In this document: positions 35,661-46,732 of the stretch, in pieces
How positions within the stretch are numbered: the stretch's first letter is position 1
Layout: each line of letters starts with the position of its first letter
Made by a program: the position numbers and the translations under genes
The notes under the pieces: generated by a model
Told to the model about the DNA's origin: nothing
The model's database searches: none
Seen by the model: the letters and a program-made list of their open reading frames with translations, nothing else
NCBI GenBank assembly: GCA_905250115.1
Contig: CAJNOI010000102.1
Location: forward strand, 186,001-250,000
Direction of reading: 5' to 3'
DNA: 64,000 bases
Source of the DNA: Adineta steineri
Taxonomy: Eukaryota; Rotifera; Eurotatoria; Adinetida; Adinetidae

Positions 35661-36568
35661 ATGTCATAATCCCAATACACCGGGTATTCTTCTACAAACA
35701 CATAATTTACAACGTTACTCCACCAGGATATCGTATAACCACCTCGTTACCACAACGATGTATATGTGAAAAGCTGAGGAATATGAGTGGATTTGGTGTA
35801 TTCACGTGTGGGTAATGATATTGTCTCTTAGATTGGTCTGCTTATTTCGCGAAAACGTCATGAATAGCCATGTGTGTTAGAGACTAATTATGAAACGGAT
35901 TGTTGCGATTAATCTTTCCGACAGCTAAGCTGACTATGACGCTTTAGTTCAATCAATTTAGATTTTGTACATGAAATAGAACGGATTGAAATCTGCCTTT
36001 CGTTAGTTGTTGGTTCGAGATGTGGCGAACGATGAATTCCTTTTGAGCACCCTAAGTTCTCTTTTAGCTTAGTGGCCTGGCTTTCCGAGCACCCACACTT
36101 GTTGCTTTGCCCACATGCCTGGCTGTCCCAGCACCCACATTTGTTGCTTTGCCCACTGGCCTGGCTTTCCGAGCACCCACATTTGTTGCTGTGGCTACTG
36201 ATGTCGCTGTCGGTTGTTGGGGTAACGAGGTGGTTACACCAAATCAACTCATATTCCTCAACTTTTTACATATACTTCATTTTTGGGTAACGAGTTGGTT
36301 ACGCCAAATCCACTGATATTCCTCAGCTTTAATGATATACTATATGTGAAAAGTTGAGGAATATGAGTTGATTTGGTGTAACCACCTCGTTACCCCGAAT
36401 CCACTCATATTCCTCAACTTCTATAATGAATATATTTTTTAGTGGGGTAATGAAGTCATTACTCCTTGGTGTAATGTGTGGAGTGAATGTTAATTTACTT
36501 TCGTTGACCTCATGTTAGGATATCCTGCCGTCTGACTGTTGATACCCGGGGTAATGGTATTATGACAT
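35661..36568. mobile_element. Non-autonomous foldback element with internal inverted and direct repeats
   Basis: Terminal inverted repeats of about 28 bp: ATGTCATAATCCCAATACAC then CGGGTAT on the left; read inward from the right, ATGTCATAATACCATTACCC then CGGGTAT. The interior carries at least five copies, in both orientations, of a unit containing GTAACGAGGTGGTTACACCA and ACTCATATTCCTCAACTT, plus a 42-bp minisatellite. No transposase ORF and no clear target duplication. The repeated units would fold into several alternative hairpins. Confidence 0.65.
36073..36194. repeat. 42-bp minisatellite, about 2.9 copies
   Basis: Tandem units beginning CCTGGCTTTCCGAGCACCCA and containing TTTGTTGCTTTGCCCAC. 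It is much richer in GC than its surroundings and lies inside the foldback element at 35661-36568. Confidence 0.7.
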
Positions 36569-36946
36569 ATATGAATAATAGTATTGTCATTCTGTAAGAT
36601 ATTTGACATCATTCAACGAATGTAGTCATATAAATCAAAGCACTGTTGCAAATGTTCATCATCATTGTTTGATTTAGTTTTTCGTTGATTTCTCTTGAGT
36701 AGTCATATTGTATTAAAGAAGATTTTCGATAAAAAGTCACTAATAATCTTGAGGATTTAATGATAGAATTTTTGTTATTTCTATAAACAAATTATGCTCA
36801 TTTGTAAACTAATTTCTGTTTAAATTACTCTAGAAAGCGATTATTTCGTATTTATATTTTATTCGACATTTTTCTTTTCGATCTTTGACCAGCCATTGAC
36901 TGGTTTCAATTGAAGATGTTCTAGCTGGTGGAGATTATAACAATTT

Positions 36947-37845
36947 TTATTTTCGAAAAAACTCCATTAAAACATTATAGACTACTAATAAAATACCACC
37001 ACCTGGTCCAAGACGAAGAACTTTTGGTACAAAACCTTTATAGAGTGCCCAAAATCCTTCTTCTCTAGCGACAATAAATAGAGACGGAATAGACCAGTTA
37101 TATTTCGATGACGATGATGAAGTTCGAGAAGAGTTTTGAATTCGACTTTTGACAACATCAAATGGAGTGTTCAATACAGTTCCTACACAGCCTCCAATGG
37201 CTCCAGCAATGAAATTATTAAGTATCTCAGGTTTTTCTGGTAGGTGAGCTTTGACTCGGAAGATAACACCGAAATAACCTGCATTCCAAGTAATATTTCT
37301 CATCATAGTAGCTTCTAAACCATTATACAAAGCTAAAGCTCCTTCTTGTTTAACAATCTTCTTCACACAATCCATAGTCCCTAAGTAGTAGATACAAATA
37401 AACTATCTTTATTCCTGGATGAACCGAAATTTGGAGTTAAAGACATACCTAGATAGAGATGAGCACTTTTCTTATCTTGTAATCGAATCTTAACCAATTC
37501 AAATGGTACGATAACAAATGATTCCATAGCTCCTGCACTAGCTCCAGTTAATATACTTAGACTTTGATTTGTCTTCTCGACATCGAATAGTTTTCGATAG
37601 AATTGACCCCACATGTCATTTGCTGCAAATTTTGTTGCTCTCTTTGGTGCTTCCATCAAGATTGGTGGAATAATACCACGATAGAGACGGCCCACTCCTT
37701 CGTGCTGCACAATATTGTTGAAGGAAGCAATTATTCCCATGTTCTTGCCAGTAGATAACTGAGATCTTGTCTTTATCACATCAAGTGGATACATTGTGAG
37801 AACTTCAGTAACACCAGCTATGGCACCAGCTGCAAATGAATCCAT
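36947..37845 (-). CDS. SLC25A21: Mitochondrial 2-oxodicarboxylate carrier-like (SLC25A21)
   Basis: Two exons (37845-37449 and 37380-36947, phase 1) give 276 residues. Three carrier repeats are present, each with a Px[D/E]xx[K/R]x[R/K] signature: PLDVIKTR, PFELVKIR and PFDVVKSR. The stretches GIIPPILMEAPKRATKF and PKVLRLGPGGGILL match the oxodicarboxylate carrier closely (human GILPPILAETPKRAVKF and PKIMRLGPGGAVML). The family exchanges 2-oxoadipate and 2-oxoglutarate across the inner mitochondrial membrane in lysine and tryptophan breakdown. The protein begins directly at the first helix (MDSFAAGAIAG), about 12-20 residues shorter than the human one; a short upstream exon may exist. Confidence 0.85.
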
Positions 37846-38674
37846 GTAGTAAAAGATCGATGACGAAGATAAATAAAACTAAATTAAAAATATGTTTCAC
37901 TGTAATATACAGTGTTGAACTAAAAGAATCATATGGCAGACTTTTACGACTATGAATCTGAGGTAAAAGATAAAGAAAGTCAATTCAAATCAGTTCGCCG
38001 TTGATTTTCTGTATCATTTTACGGACCGTTCCACATGGTTAAATTTGCTTTTAAGCCGCAAAATGTTAATCGCTACCTCTGAATAACGTCATGTGAACAA
38101 TAATTGTATTTAATACTAAAAAACTGATCCTTTTTAGAGTCATACTCATTGATTGCCTATGGCTAAGAGTACTACTTACATTTACACGCGTCAACGTGTT
38201 CGTTACCTCTCGTCCTTTTCTATCAACGACAATAAAATATATCTATATTTTCGATACACTGAAAGAAAATCGTCATAAATAATCCTCTTACCTATATAGA
38301 ACGAACAATTTTGTCATGATGTGAGAATGCTATTGGTACATAACTAATCGAATATATAATACCTGGTATGAACACACCCTCAAGCGACCTCTTTCCAATT
38401 ATATTCGAAAACAATGCTATGGTCAAATTCTCAAAAGATTTCAACACTTCCATGATCTATTATTGATTAAAAAAATTAGCTCTTTTGCTCAGGCCATATG
38501 AGTGATATTCAATCTATTTTTTTATTATTCTTGATAACATTTAAGATTCTTATTTGTTTTTATATGACGAAAAAAGACACAGAGAAAAAAAAAAAGATAA
38601 GATCTACGATAAAAAAACAAAAGAAGCAATGCATATAAAGAAAATGACATATTACCATAAATAAAATAATAAAT
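37846..38674. other. Divergent promoter region
   Basis: Between the start of the carrier gene (minus) and the start of the transporter gene (plus). It includes a half-copy of family P at 38370-38385 (AACACACCCTCAAG). No gene seen. Confidence 0.55.
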
Positions 38675-40058
38675 ATGGCTGAAAGAGAAATAACACAATA
38701 TCAAGTTTATGGAATTCGTTGGATTCAATTAATTATTTATATATTAGCAACATTTTCAAATGCATTAAGTGGTATGACATTTTCTCCCATTGCAGCACAA
38801 ACATCAAATTTTTTTAATATAACAATAACTCAAGTGAATTCATTGTCTATTGTATTTTTATTTCTTTATACAGTTGGTACAATATTATCAATATGGTTAT
38901 CAAGAAAATTATCAATGTATGCAACAATGATTATAGGAGGAATATTAAATCTTGGTGTTTTTATTCGTTTATTAGCATTAATAAAACCAGAATATGGATA
39001 TTATTCATTACTTATTGGACAAATATTTCCAGCATTAGCAGCACCATTTTTTCTAAATTCTACAGCTTTGTTTTCTGCTCGTTGGTTTCCACCGTCACAA
39101 CGTGATATAGCAACAGCTATTTGTTCAATGGCTAATCCATTAGGTAAAATAATTTTTTTCCATTTTTATTTTTTATTTTTATTTTTGTTAAATAAAAGGC
39201 TTAGCAATTGGTTCATTAGTTCCATCATTATTAGTAACTGATAATCCAACATCGAAGGAATTTTTTATTCTTTTAATAAGTGAAGCTGGATTTACATTAT
39301 TAGCAACATTATTATTAATACTAATATTTCGATCAGGTCCACCAACACCTCCATCACCTTCTGAAGAACATCATCAATCAATAAATTTAAAAGAAGATTT
39401 AATAAATCTTTTAACAAATTGTCATTATATTGTACTTTTAATAGGATTTTCATTTGGTTTAGCTTTATTTAATTCCATAACGACATTATTATATCAATTA
39501 ATTGCACCAAGTGGATATTCAAGTGTAGATGCAGGAATATTTGGTGCTGTTGTTATTGTTGCTGGTCTTGTAAGTGCTTTTGTTGTTGGTGTTGTTATGG
39601 ATAAAACTCATGCATATCGTTTAATATTAAAAATTTTATTAATTGGTGCCTGTGCTTCAGCAATATTTTTTATTGTTATTCTTCAACCAAATAAATATTA
39701 TCCATTAGCTGTATCAATTGGTTTATTAGGATTTTTTTTATTACCATTATTACCTGTTTCATTTGAATGTGCTGTTGAATGTACATATCCAATACGTGCT
39801 GAATGGTCAACAGGATTTCTAATGTGTTTAGGAAATATTCTTGGTGGAATATTTATATTTATACTTGGTTATCTTATTAAATTAGAACCAACATATAAAT
39901 CTGGTCAAATATTTACACCATCAGCAATATTTATGCTTTGTTTTTTTGTTATTAGTTCAGGAACATTATTTGCATATAAAGGACCTTATCGAAGACTTGA
40001 AGCTGAACGTAAAACTGTTAATTTACAATCGGATAATACAACTACACTTAATATATAA
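38675..40058 (+). CDS. SLC49A3-like major facilitator transporter
   Basis: Two exons (38675-39143 and 39199-40058, phase 1) give 442 residues with about 12 membrane segments. The start reads MAEREITQYQVYGIRWIQL, like the KVYxxRW opening of the SLC49 group. Landmarks include FFLNSTALFSARWFPPSQRD (after TM4, where the family has a WFPxxQR string), SMANPLG, GPPTPPSPSEE in the central loop, SFECAVECTYPIRAEWSTG (human SLC49A3: AMELAVECSFPVGEG) and a C-terminal AYKGPYRRLEAE (human FHTPYRRLQAE). The family includes heme and choline transporters; the substrate of the A3 branch is not settled. Codon use is strongly AT-biased (TTA, ATT), as in the genes to its right. Confidence 0.8.
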
Positions 40059-41315
40059 ACAAACTTTTTTTCTTTTTTTAACAAATTTTTAATTTAATAA
40101 TCATATTCAATTATTTTTCTATGTTATATTTATCAGTTTTGACAAAACTTTCTTAAAATAAATCTTTAATACAATTTACTTATATATTTAATACAAAGAA
40201 GGCTATAGAAAAGTGTTGTTTTTATTATATTTTAGTTTCTATTTATAAGATGTATTCGTATAAGATGAATTATCTTTGTTTGAATAAATTTTTGTAATTC
40301 TTGTCTAAACATACGTGATGTTATGATGCTTACAAAATTTAAACTATACGAGTCCGATATCAAGATACAAAAATTTTGATATCCTTGCCGCTTCTGATTA
40401 TGTTGTTTTAAAAAATAAAACCTTAAATTAATTGTTACGATATTTATTTAAATAACATTTAATAAAAGTAACAATGGTGATGCTTATGAAAAAAACAAGG
40501 ACCTATTAATTAATGGGTATTTCCATGAAATCTCAACCAAGGTGTGCAAAATTTTTCTCAGATTTTCACGAAACTTTCAGGGTTGATAGAGCATTTAATT
40601 CTGATCTTTTTGATAAAAAAAATTTTCAAATCCCTTTCGTTTTCATGGAAAAAATTTCAAAATACTGCTAGTCAGAAATGCAAAATGCCATATTTCTTAA
40701 GGCGATGCTCGGAGGTTTTTGATGATTTTCGCTATGAAAAATAGGTCAAAACTTGAATATAAGATGACCATTCGATAGCCCTGAATCAGGCGCATCGATC
40801 CACGGTAAAATAAAAAAAAACACTTATACTATCAATTATTACATCACCAAGTTCAACTAGTATTACTATACTGTTGCCTTTATGTGCCTTGCATATGATG
40901 ATATTTTTATTCGATTTTAGCTGGCCTCCGATTGCGAATTTTAAAAAAAATAGGAATCCTTAGATGATTGTTTTTATCTAAAAATAGGATTCTCCATAAA
41001 AAATGGCAAAAATATAGGTATGCATTATTTTTGTCAAAAAACATATAGTTTTACTAGTTTTATTACTCCATATTTTTCCTTTGATAGAATTAGAATAAAT
41101 GATCACACTTTACTTACAGTTGTGTAATTCTTTGCTATCAAAATAATCATTTAAATCAAATGGCGTTTGAAATTTCGATTATGATATGGTTTATTCACAT
41201 TTCAGTAAATAACAAAAAAAGAAGTAAATCGTAAACTTTCAAAAATAAATAGCGAAAAAGCAAACAAATACTTTTCTCATAATTAAATTTGATAAATAAA
41301 TAAATGCTTATTTAA

Positions 41316-41629
41316 CCCTTTGATTAAAGAGTTTTTATTTAGGATAAAATGGTTTTTTCTATCATACAAAATGCTGAAATAAACTTTATTGTTATATTTA
41401 ACGCTTTCAGGACCAATTTTGCTTTTATCTTTTTCACATCGGTGTGTCATTCTTAAACTATCTTTTTGATAGCGATCTCAGAAAAAAAATTATTTCTGAA
41501 AGGGCTGGGTCTCCCTCCAGATAGGTGGTACAAAAAATGTGCTACGGTGCTGAAAGGGTTAAGCACTTTTAGAAATGTATCAAAATGTAGTAGTCAGCAC
41601 ATATATATATGTGACCCGTAATCAAAGGG
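41316..41629. mobile_element. piggyBac-like MITE (outer)
   Basis: Ends CCCTTTGATTA and TAATCAAAGGG are inverted copies, preceded by TTAA (41312-41315) and followed by TTAG (41630-41633), one change from a TTAA duplication. It contains a second element of similar build at 41402-41558. No coding capacity. Confidence 0.65.
41402..41558. mobile_element. piggyBac-like MITE (inner, nested)
   Basis: A 157-bp element flanked by perfect TTAA on both sides (41398-41401 and 41559-41562). Ends CGCTTTCAGGACC and GGTGCTGAAAGGG are inverted copies with two mismatches. It lies inside the outer MITE at 41316-41629 and so inserted later. Confidence 0.7.
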
Positions 41630-41634
41630 TTAGA

Positions 41635-41936
41635 GAGGATGGTCGAAAATCATGAATTTTTACTCACGTTAGAAATGTCATAATAGGAAAGTCCTTGTCA
41701 CTTGGATCACGAATCTGACATCCGCTTGTCTAGATCTGGTCGTTTTTTTCAGCGATTTCTGTGGGGTAGTACCTGAGTCTATTACTGAGATCCAAGTATC
41801 GCTCTACGAGAAACACCGGAAAAAAAGGATCAGACTTAGATGAATAGATACCGGATTTGTGAACTAAGTAATAGGGACTTTCGTATTATGACATTTCTAG
41901 CGTGAGTAAAAAGTGATGATTTTTTGATCACCCCCT
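41635..41936. mobile_element. Long-armed hairpin element
   Basis: Two inverted arms of about 85 bp, roughly 75-80 percent identical by eye. The left contains TTTTTACTCACGTTAGAAAT and GTCATAATAGGAAAGTCC; the right is the complement, with CGTGAGTAAAAA and GGACTTTCGTATTATGAC. The loop is about 130 bp. No ORF; target duplication not clear. Confidence 0.65.
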
Positions 41937-42515
41937 TTATACATGCCGCATCTATCTGCAAAAACTTATCACAAAAATGCGCACATTTGTACATACGTGA
42001 AACTGCGAAAAAAGGTGCGCAGAACACATGATTATTTTGTATACATTAGTTTTATTCTTCTGACTATTGGATCTTTAGAAGATTAAATTAAATAATTTCT
42101 TAGCAAATTCGTGGAAGATGTGAACATACAAATAATATTACGTACAATAGATATCGTGATCTTACGTGCATTAATTGAAAACGTCTATACATGTGCATAT
42201 ATATATTCGATCTGTTTTTTTTCAATGTGTAAGGGCTGATTTTATCAGTACTCAGTAGCTTGTCGGTGTGGAATCCGACTAATACTCATTGAATAATCTT
42301 TTATTTTTTCATATTTTTGTAAAATCCGTTAGATTTCTCTGTTTTTCGATAAAATATAGGTAAAATAGGAAAAGCAGTCGAAATATAGGACAAATTAGAG
42401 GATTCGTCAAAAATATAGGATTTTTAGGAAAACTAGGTCGAATCGCAGCCCAGATGATTTTAGTGATTTTAACGCGGCTAATTCCTCATCTAATATATTA
42501 TTTGTTTTCTTATGT

Positions 42516-42779
42516 TTAGACGTATTCATTAGTTGTGATTTTGTTCTCTATACAAAAATCCCAACCACGACATAATAATCTTTCTTCGGCGACTGATAGG
42601 GTGTATGAGGATATATTATGGATTAATTTCGATTTCATTTCTTCGTAATTTTGTTCAATAGGACCCCTATTTAATCTTTTTAATTTATCTTTATGATTTT
42701 CCATCAGTTCTTCCATTGACTGACTATGATCATCGATGAGAATAAGTCTTTCCATAATTTTTTCAATTTTGTCTTCCAT
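42516..42779 (-). pseudogene. Retroelement-like ORF fragment (Penelope-like?)
   Basis: An 87-codon ORF with an ATG at 42779. An N-terminal coiled-coil stretch (EDKIEKIMERLILIDDHSQS) leads to NISSYTLSVAEERLLCRGWD followed by FCIENK. The L-S-x-x-E-x-x-L-L-x-R-G-x-x-F-C pattern is one I associate with the segment just ahead of the reverse transcriptase in Penelope-like and related retroelements. No RT domain follows, so this is a remnant at best. A lineage-specific coiled-coil gene is the alternative. Confidence 0.35.
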
Positions 42780-43189
42780 GTTGAAAATAATATAAAAAAA
42801 GTTAAATTAATGACTGCTATATATATGCATCGCCAATAATAAGAAATAATTATGTACCTGATTCGATTATTTTGTCAAGCAACATTTTTTGTTTTTTATT
42901 ATCTAAGTGGAAAATCGTTTTTGAACCAATATTACCAAAGTTAAATAAAATATTGTCATCAAAAATTTGTTGTGTTTTTGTATCGATTTAATCATGAAAG
43001 AAAGTGATGACTATTTTATTAACATTAATTTCGGTGACTTTACCTAGTTTGTAATAACCTGAATGAAGAACTGATATATTGATGAAAACTTTTCAAAAAA
43101 TATTCCTCCGCAAACTTACAATCATTACATTTTGTAGCTACAATATCGTTCATTGAAATTATCTTATTCGAATGATTATCATCCCAGAC

Positions 43190-43390
43190 CGAAGAATCTG
43201 GCACGGAAACGGCCGGTTCCGTGCTATTCCGTAGATTTCATGGAAGTAGCATTCCCGTTGAACGGATCCGGTTACCTCACTACTCCATCGGAGTCCAGGC
43301 ATTTTTCGGACGCGTTCCGCCCAGAAATGGCTAGTTTTCTCAGGGATTTTGGCGAAAATTCATGGAATCCTGCTTCAGGAACCATCGTCC
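43190..43390 (+). other. GC-rich patch of unknown origin
   Basis: About 200 bp near 50 percent GC in a region that is otherwise far poorer in GC. It is open on the plus strand within 43153-43488 (start codon TTG only; a VPCYSVDFMEVAFPLNGSGY stretch) and includes CGGAAACGGCCGGTTCCG, a near-palindrome. I see no known domain. Confidence 0.4.
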
Positions 43391-44858
43391 TGAGATATGT
43401 ATACAAGTGTAGAAGAGAAATGACTAAAATAAAGTACAGATATATACGACATAATAGTTATATTCGATTGGATGAAAATCGTCATTAGTATATTTTATAA
43501 TTCCTTCTTATACAATACCCATCATTGGTTAATTTTAGAAAGTTAGTCATATACTTATCAGTTCGTTAGCATTGATTAACGTGCTTTTTGTATTTATTCT
43601 TACTATGATTTTTTATTTATTTATTTTAAATTTATTTAAAAATATAAAATACAATATAACTATATTATTTGACATTACACAAAAAAAAATATATAAAAAT
43701 AATTTAAAAAAAAATTCTCAAAAATAAAAAATAATTTGTTGGGTATTGTAAATTCTAAATTAAACTATATTAATTATATTTTAGTGTATATTGAAATATT
43801 TTTATATTACTTGATTTTAAAAAAGAAATTACTTATAATCTAAATAAATAATAAAATAAATAAATTATATTTAAAAAAGTTTATTTCCTTTTACCTACAT
43901 GTAAAAAAAAATAATTTTTTATGTAAAGTAAAATAAAAGAATCATTATTGTCTATTCATACGGATATCTGTGCAATCTCGCACGAATGTCTTAACTGCGA
44001 ACATTTGTTACAAATATTCCTTCTAGATATTAAAAATCATAAACATATTTGAAATTTCACCGGGACTCAAAGAGTTAAACAGTTGTTTCTTTTTAACGGA
44101 ATTTATTTAGAGAAAAAACATACTGACATATCTACATTACTTTAGTTAATTTTATTATTCCTGCTTTTCATCTTTTTCTCAATATGTCTAGAAAAATAAT
44201 AAACTGTCAATGTAATTTTTTAATGAATTGTTAAAACTCATATGATTTTTATATTTCTTATTATTATTCAACCTTTAGTAATACAACGTATCAATAATCT
44301 TTTATAATGAAGTTTAATCTTGAAATTTAACGTAAATTATATTTAGAAATGTCATATTGATTATCTTTTTCTGGTCTACAACTCTTGATAAAAACAACTA
44401 AATATAAGAGACTCTAGAAATGTTTCTCATAAATAAATAATTTTTATATATTTAATATTAATAAAAGAAATAAAATCATAGAATTCTTATTCGAATTGTA
44501 TTAAATGTCGATATTATATTCATAATTAATATTTCGAAAATTTAAATTATTATTATTTATTAAATAAAAAAAAGTTATATAGAGCATTAATGATGAAATA
44601 GGATGTATCGTGTAAAAGTAATGCAATAGTATATTTTCACTTACCAGATGTAACGATAATATATTTATTGAAATATAGCCAAGGCTTATCAAGATAATGA
44701 AAAATATCAAACAATTAAATCTACTAATTTTCAGGGTGTGAGCGTAGCACGAATTTTTGTGAGTAAATAAAACAAAAAAAATTCCAAAGCAGGAAGCCAT
44801 TACGCCTCACGCACCCCTAGTCTGTACGCCCCTGAGTGGGGATAAGTACCCTATTTCA

Positions 44859-44885
44859 TCCACCCCACACCCACACCCTCAAGAT
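44859..44885. repeat. Half palindrome of family P
   Basis: C-rich arm CCACCCCACACCCACACCCT followed by CAAGATG, without a matching G-rich arm. It lies about 140 bp downstream of the hydrolase stop (minus strand). Confidence 0.6.
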
Positions 44886-45022
44886 GCAAAAAGAAAAATG
44901 TTTTTTTTTTTATTGATTATGATGAAATGTCGAGAAAGTGTTTGTATGAATAATAAATAGTTTATGACAATAAAATAAAAAGAATAAATAGTTTATGACA
45001 ATAAAATAAAAAAATAAAATTA

Positions 45023-46732
45023 TTATTTCGAAATAGATGAATAGAATAAGGTAAATATAGAACATAAAATAAGATTAGAATAATAAATATTAACATGATA
45101 AGCATCCGAAATACTATTATCATCATTAGAAATATTAAGACCAAAAATTACAGTTGTATTAAAAAATTTCATTGAAATTTGTTTTACAGCATTAGTTTCA
45201 GCAGCAAAATCAAAAGTTGTTGGATAAGATTCAATACAATCAGCAGTAGCCCATTCCGATGGAAATAATTTTGGAAATGCCCAAGCTGAAATTAATTGTA
45301 ATGAACACATATATCCAAGTGAAGCCATACTGACTGTAACATGACTAGCAAGTGGAATTGCATAAAATTTTCTTGTATTTGTTGTAAATGCTGCTACTTG
45401 AGATGCTTGATCAAAAATAGTTGATGGATCTAATTGACCTGAAAGCATACATATTGGTGTATAATTTGCAATTTGATAACGATATTGATCTATTGGATAT
45501 TTTGGCCATTGTGAACGTAAATTATAATATCGAAGAGGTGTTGCTGATGCCATTATTGTTGAATGATACAAATTAAGTATTGTTGTATTATCAATTTCTG
45601 TTTCACCTTTTGCTAAATAAGTTTCCGATTGAATTACATTAAAATTTAAAGCTTTTGATAATAAAAATCCTGGACCATTTGGGTCATCTGCAGTTTGAGC
45701 TGCCGTTGTAACTGTACGAAAATATAAATTTAAAGCTTGTCTATCATCTGAATTACAACGATATAAACGATAGATAACAGCTGGTATAATAGTACGATCT
45801 AAATAAGCGTCTGTAGATGCTAATTGTGTAAAAAATATATCACGTAATTTTTCCGAAGTTATATTAAATCGACTTAAATACTTCTTAATACATTGTTGTG
45901 TATTTGAATCAATACTTGTTAAAATATTTCGAAGCATAACATTAGGTGATTGACCAGGAGGAAAATTTTGAATACATGCTGTTTGTAATTGACAAAAACT
46001 TAAAAATTGTTCAGCTACTGATGATCCTAATGCATCATCTCGACTATCTGAACTTGATATTGGATTCACAATTCCATCCATAATAGCTGTTTGAACTACA
46101 TTTGGATAAATTGTTAGAAAACGATTTAACCAAAATGTTCCATATGATATACCGAAAGCAACAAAACGTCCAGGATAATCTGCTTGATAACTTTGAATTT
46201 GTACAGATAAATCATGAGCTGCTGATGTAACAGAAAATTGATTTAATCCATCAACACCAAATTTTGATATTAAATAATTAATACAATTTATAGACACATC
46301 CTGTGATCCTTTATCATCACAACTTAATAATGTTGATAATCCAGTACCACGATGATCAGGTAATATAATAGTTACACCGAAACTTGCAGAAAAAAATTGC
46401 GGTATAAGATAAAATAAATTCCAACCTGAGAAACCGGGTCCACCCGTTAACGCGAATATTGTATTATTTGTTGATGCTGTTTGATTTGAACGTAGTCGTG
46501 TCATTGAAATATTAATTGTACGATTGTCAGGTTGCGCATAATTTAATGGCAATTGTAATGTACAACAATCAACTGTATAATTAAGATAATATGTTGGATA
46601 TCCAATTGCATTACATACTGACCATGCACATCGATGTTGAAGTGCATATGCAGTTGCATTAAAAGCTGTTTCAACTGTATTAATTTTCAAAATTAAATAT
46701 ATGATTAATTTAAATAGAATAAATCGAGACAT
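45023..46732 (-). CDS. Secreted S33-like serine peptidase (alpha/beta hydrolase)
   Basis: A single-exon gene of 569 residues starting with ATG at 46732. Signal peptide about residues 1-22. The fold follows the proline-iminopeptidase/tripeptidyl-aminopeptidase plan: a GGPGFSGW oxyanion loop, PDHRGTGLS, the nucleophile elbow GISYGT (Ser about 197), the acid in LSGQLDPST, and the His in PLASHVTVSM. A lid of about 150 residues lies between nucleophile and acid, and many Cys and N-glycosylation sites point to secretion. The tail ends in a hydrophobic stretch (NLILCSIFTLFYSSISK) after a polar linker, which may be a GPI-anchor signal or a membrane segment. It likely trims N-terminal residues from peptides outside the cell. 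It is intronless, unlike most neighbours. Confidence 0.8.
   Translation of the reverse strand: MSRFILFKLIIYLILKINTVETAFNATAYALQHRCAWSVCNAIGYPTYYLNYTVDCCTLQLPLNYAQPDNRTINISMTRLRSNQTASTNNTIFALTGGPGFSGWNLFYLIPQFFSASFGVTIILPDHRGTGLSTLLSCDDKGSQDVSINCINYLISKFGVDGLNQFSVTSAAHDLSVQIQSYQADYPGRFVAFGISYGTFWLNRFLTIYPNVVQTAIMDGIVNPISSSDSRDDALGSSVAEQFLSFCQLQTACIQNFPPGQSPNVMLRNILTSIDSNTQQCIKKYLSRFNITSEKLRDIFFTQLASTDAYLDRTIIPAVIYRLYRCNSDDRQALNLYFRTVTTAAQTADDPNGPGFLLSKALNFNVIQSETYLAKGETEIDNTTILNLYHSTIMASATPLRYYNLRSQWPKYPIDQYRYQIANYTPICMLSGQLDPSTIFDQASQVAAFTTNTRKFYAIPLASHVTVSMASLGYMCSLQLISAWAFPKLFPSEWATADCIESYPTTFDFAAETNAVKQISMKFFNTTVIFGLNISNDDNSISDAYHVNIYYSNLILCSIFTLFYSSISK

Larger units (their letters stand above)
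35295..36946. other. Spacer holding a 0.9-kb foldback element
   Basis: Upstream of the SHYRGS gene and downstream of the carrier gene. Most is the element at 35661-36568; the rest is AT-rich. The open stretches at 35909-36316 on both strands arise from the 42-bp tandem repeats. Confidence 0.55.
40059..45022. other. Repeat-rich 5-kb gene desert
   Basis: Holds nested TTAA-flanked MITEs (41316-41629), an adjacent hairpin element (41635-41936), a retroelement-like ORF fragment (42516-42779), a GC-rich patch (43190-43390) and half a palindrome of family P (44859-44885). An AT-rich open stretch at 44501-44800 has an ATG but only random hydrophobic residues and is not called. Unexplained moderately complex sequence at 40500-40810 could be a further repeat. 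Confidence 0.5.

Noticed and set aside
36072-36316. Cys/Trp-rich open frames on both strands
   Set aside because: They are produced by the 42-bp tandem repeat within the foldback element.
40920-42440. Possible long element bounded by CTGGCCTCCGATTGCGA and a related complement near 42425
   Set aside because: The match between the two ends is short and imperfect and the TATAGGA runs nearby are simple sequence; not enough to define an element.
44501-44800. Hydrophobic 99-codon open frame with ATG
   Set aside because: AT-rich low complexity, no domain, and its start lies in unrelated sequence near a half palindrome.
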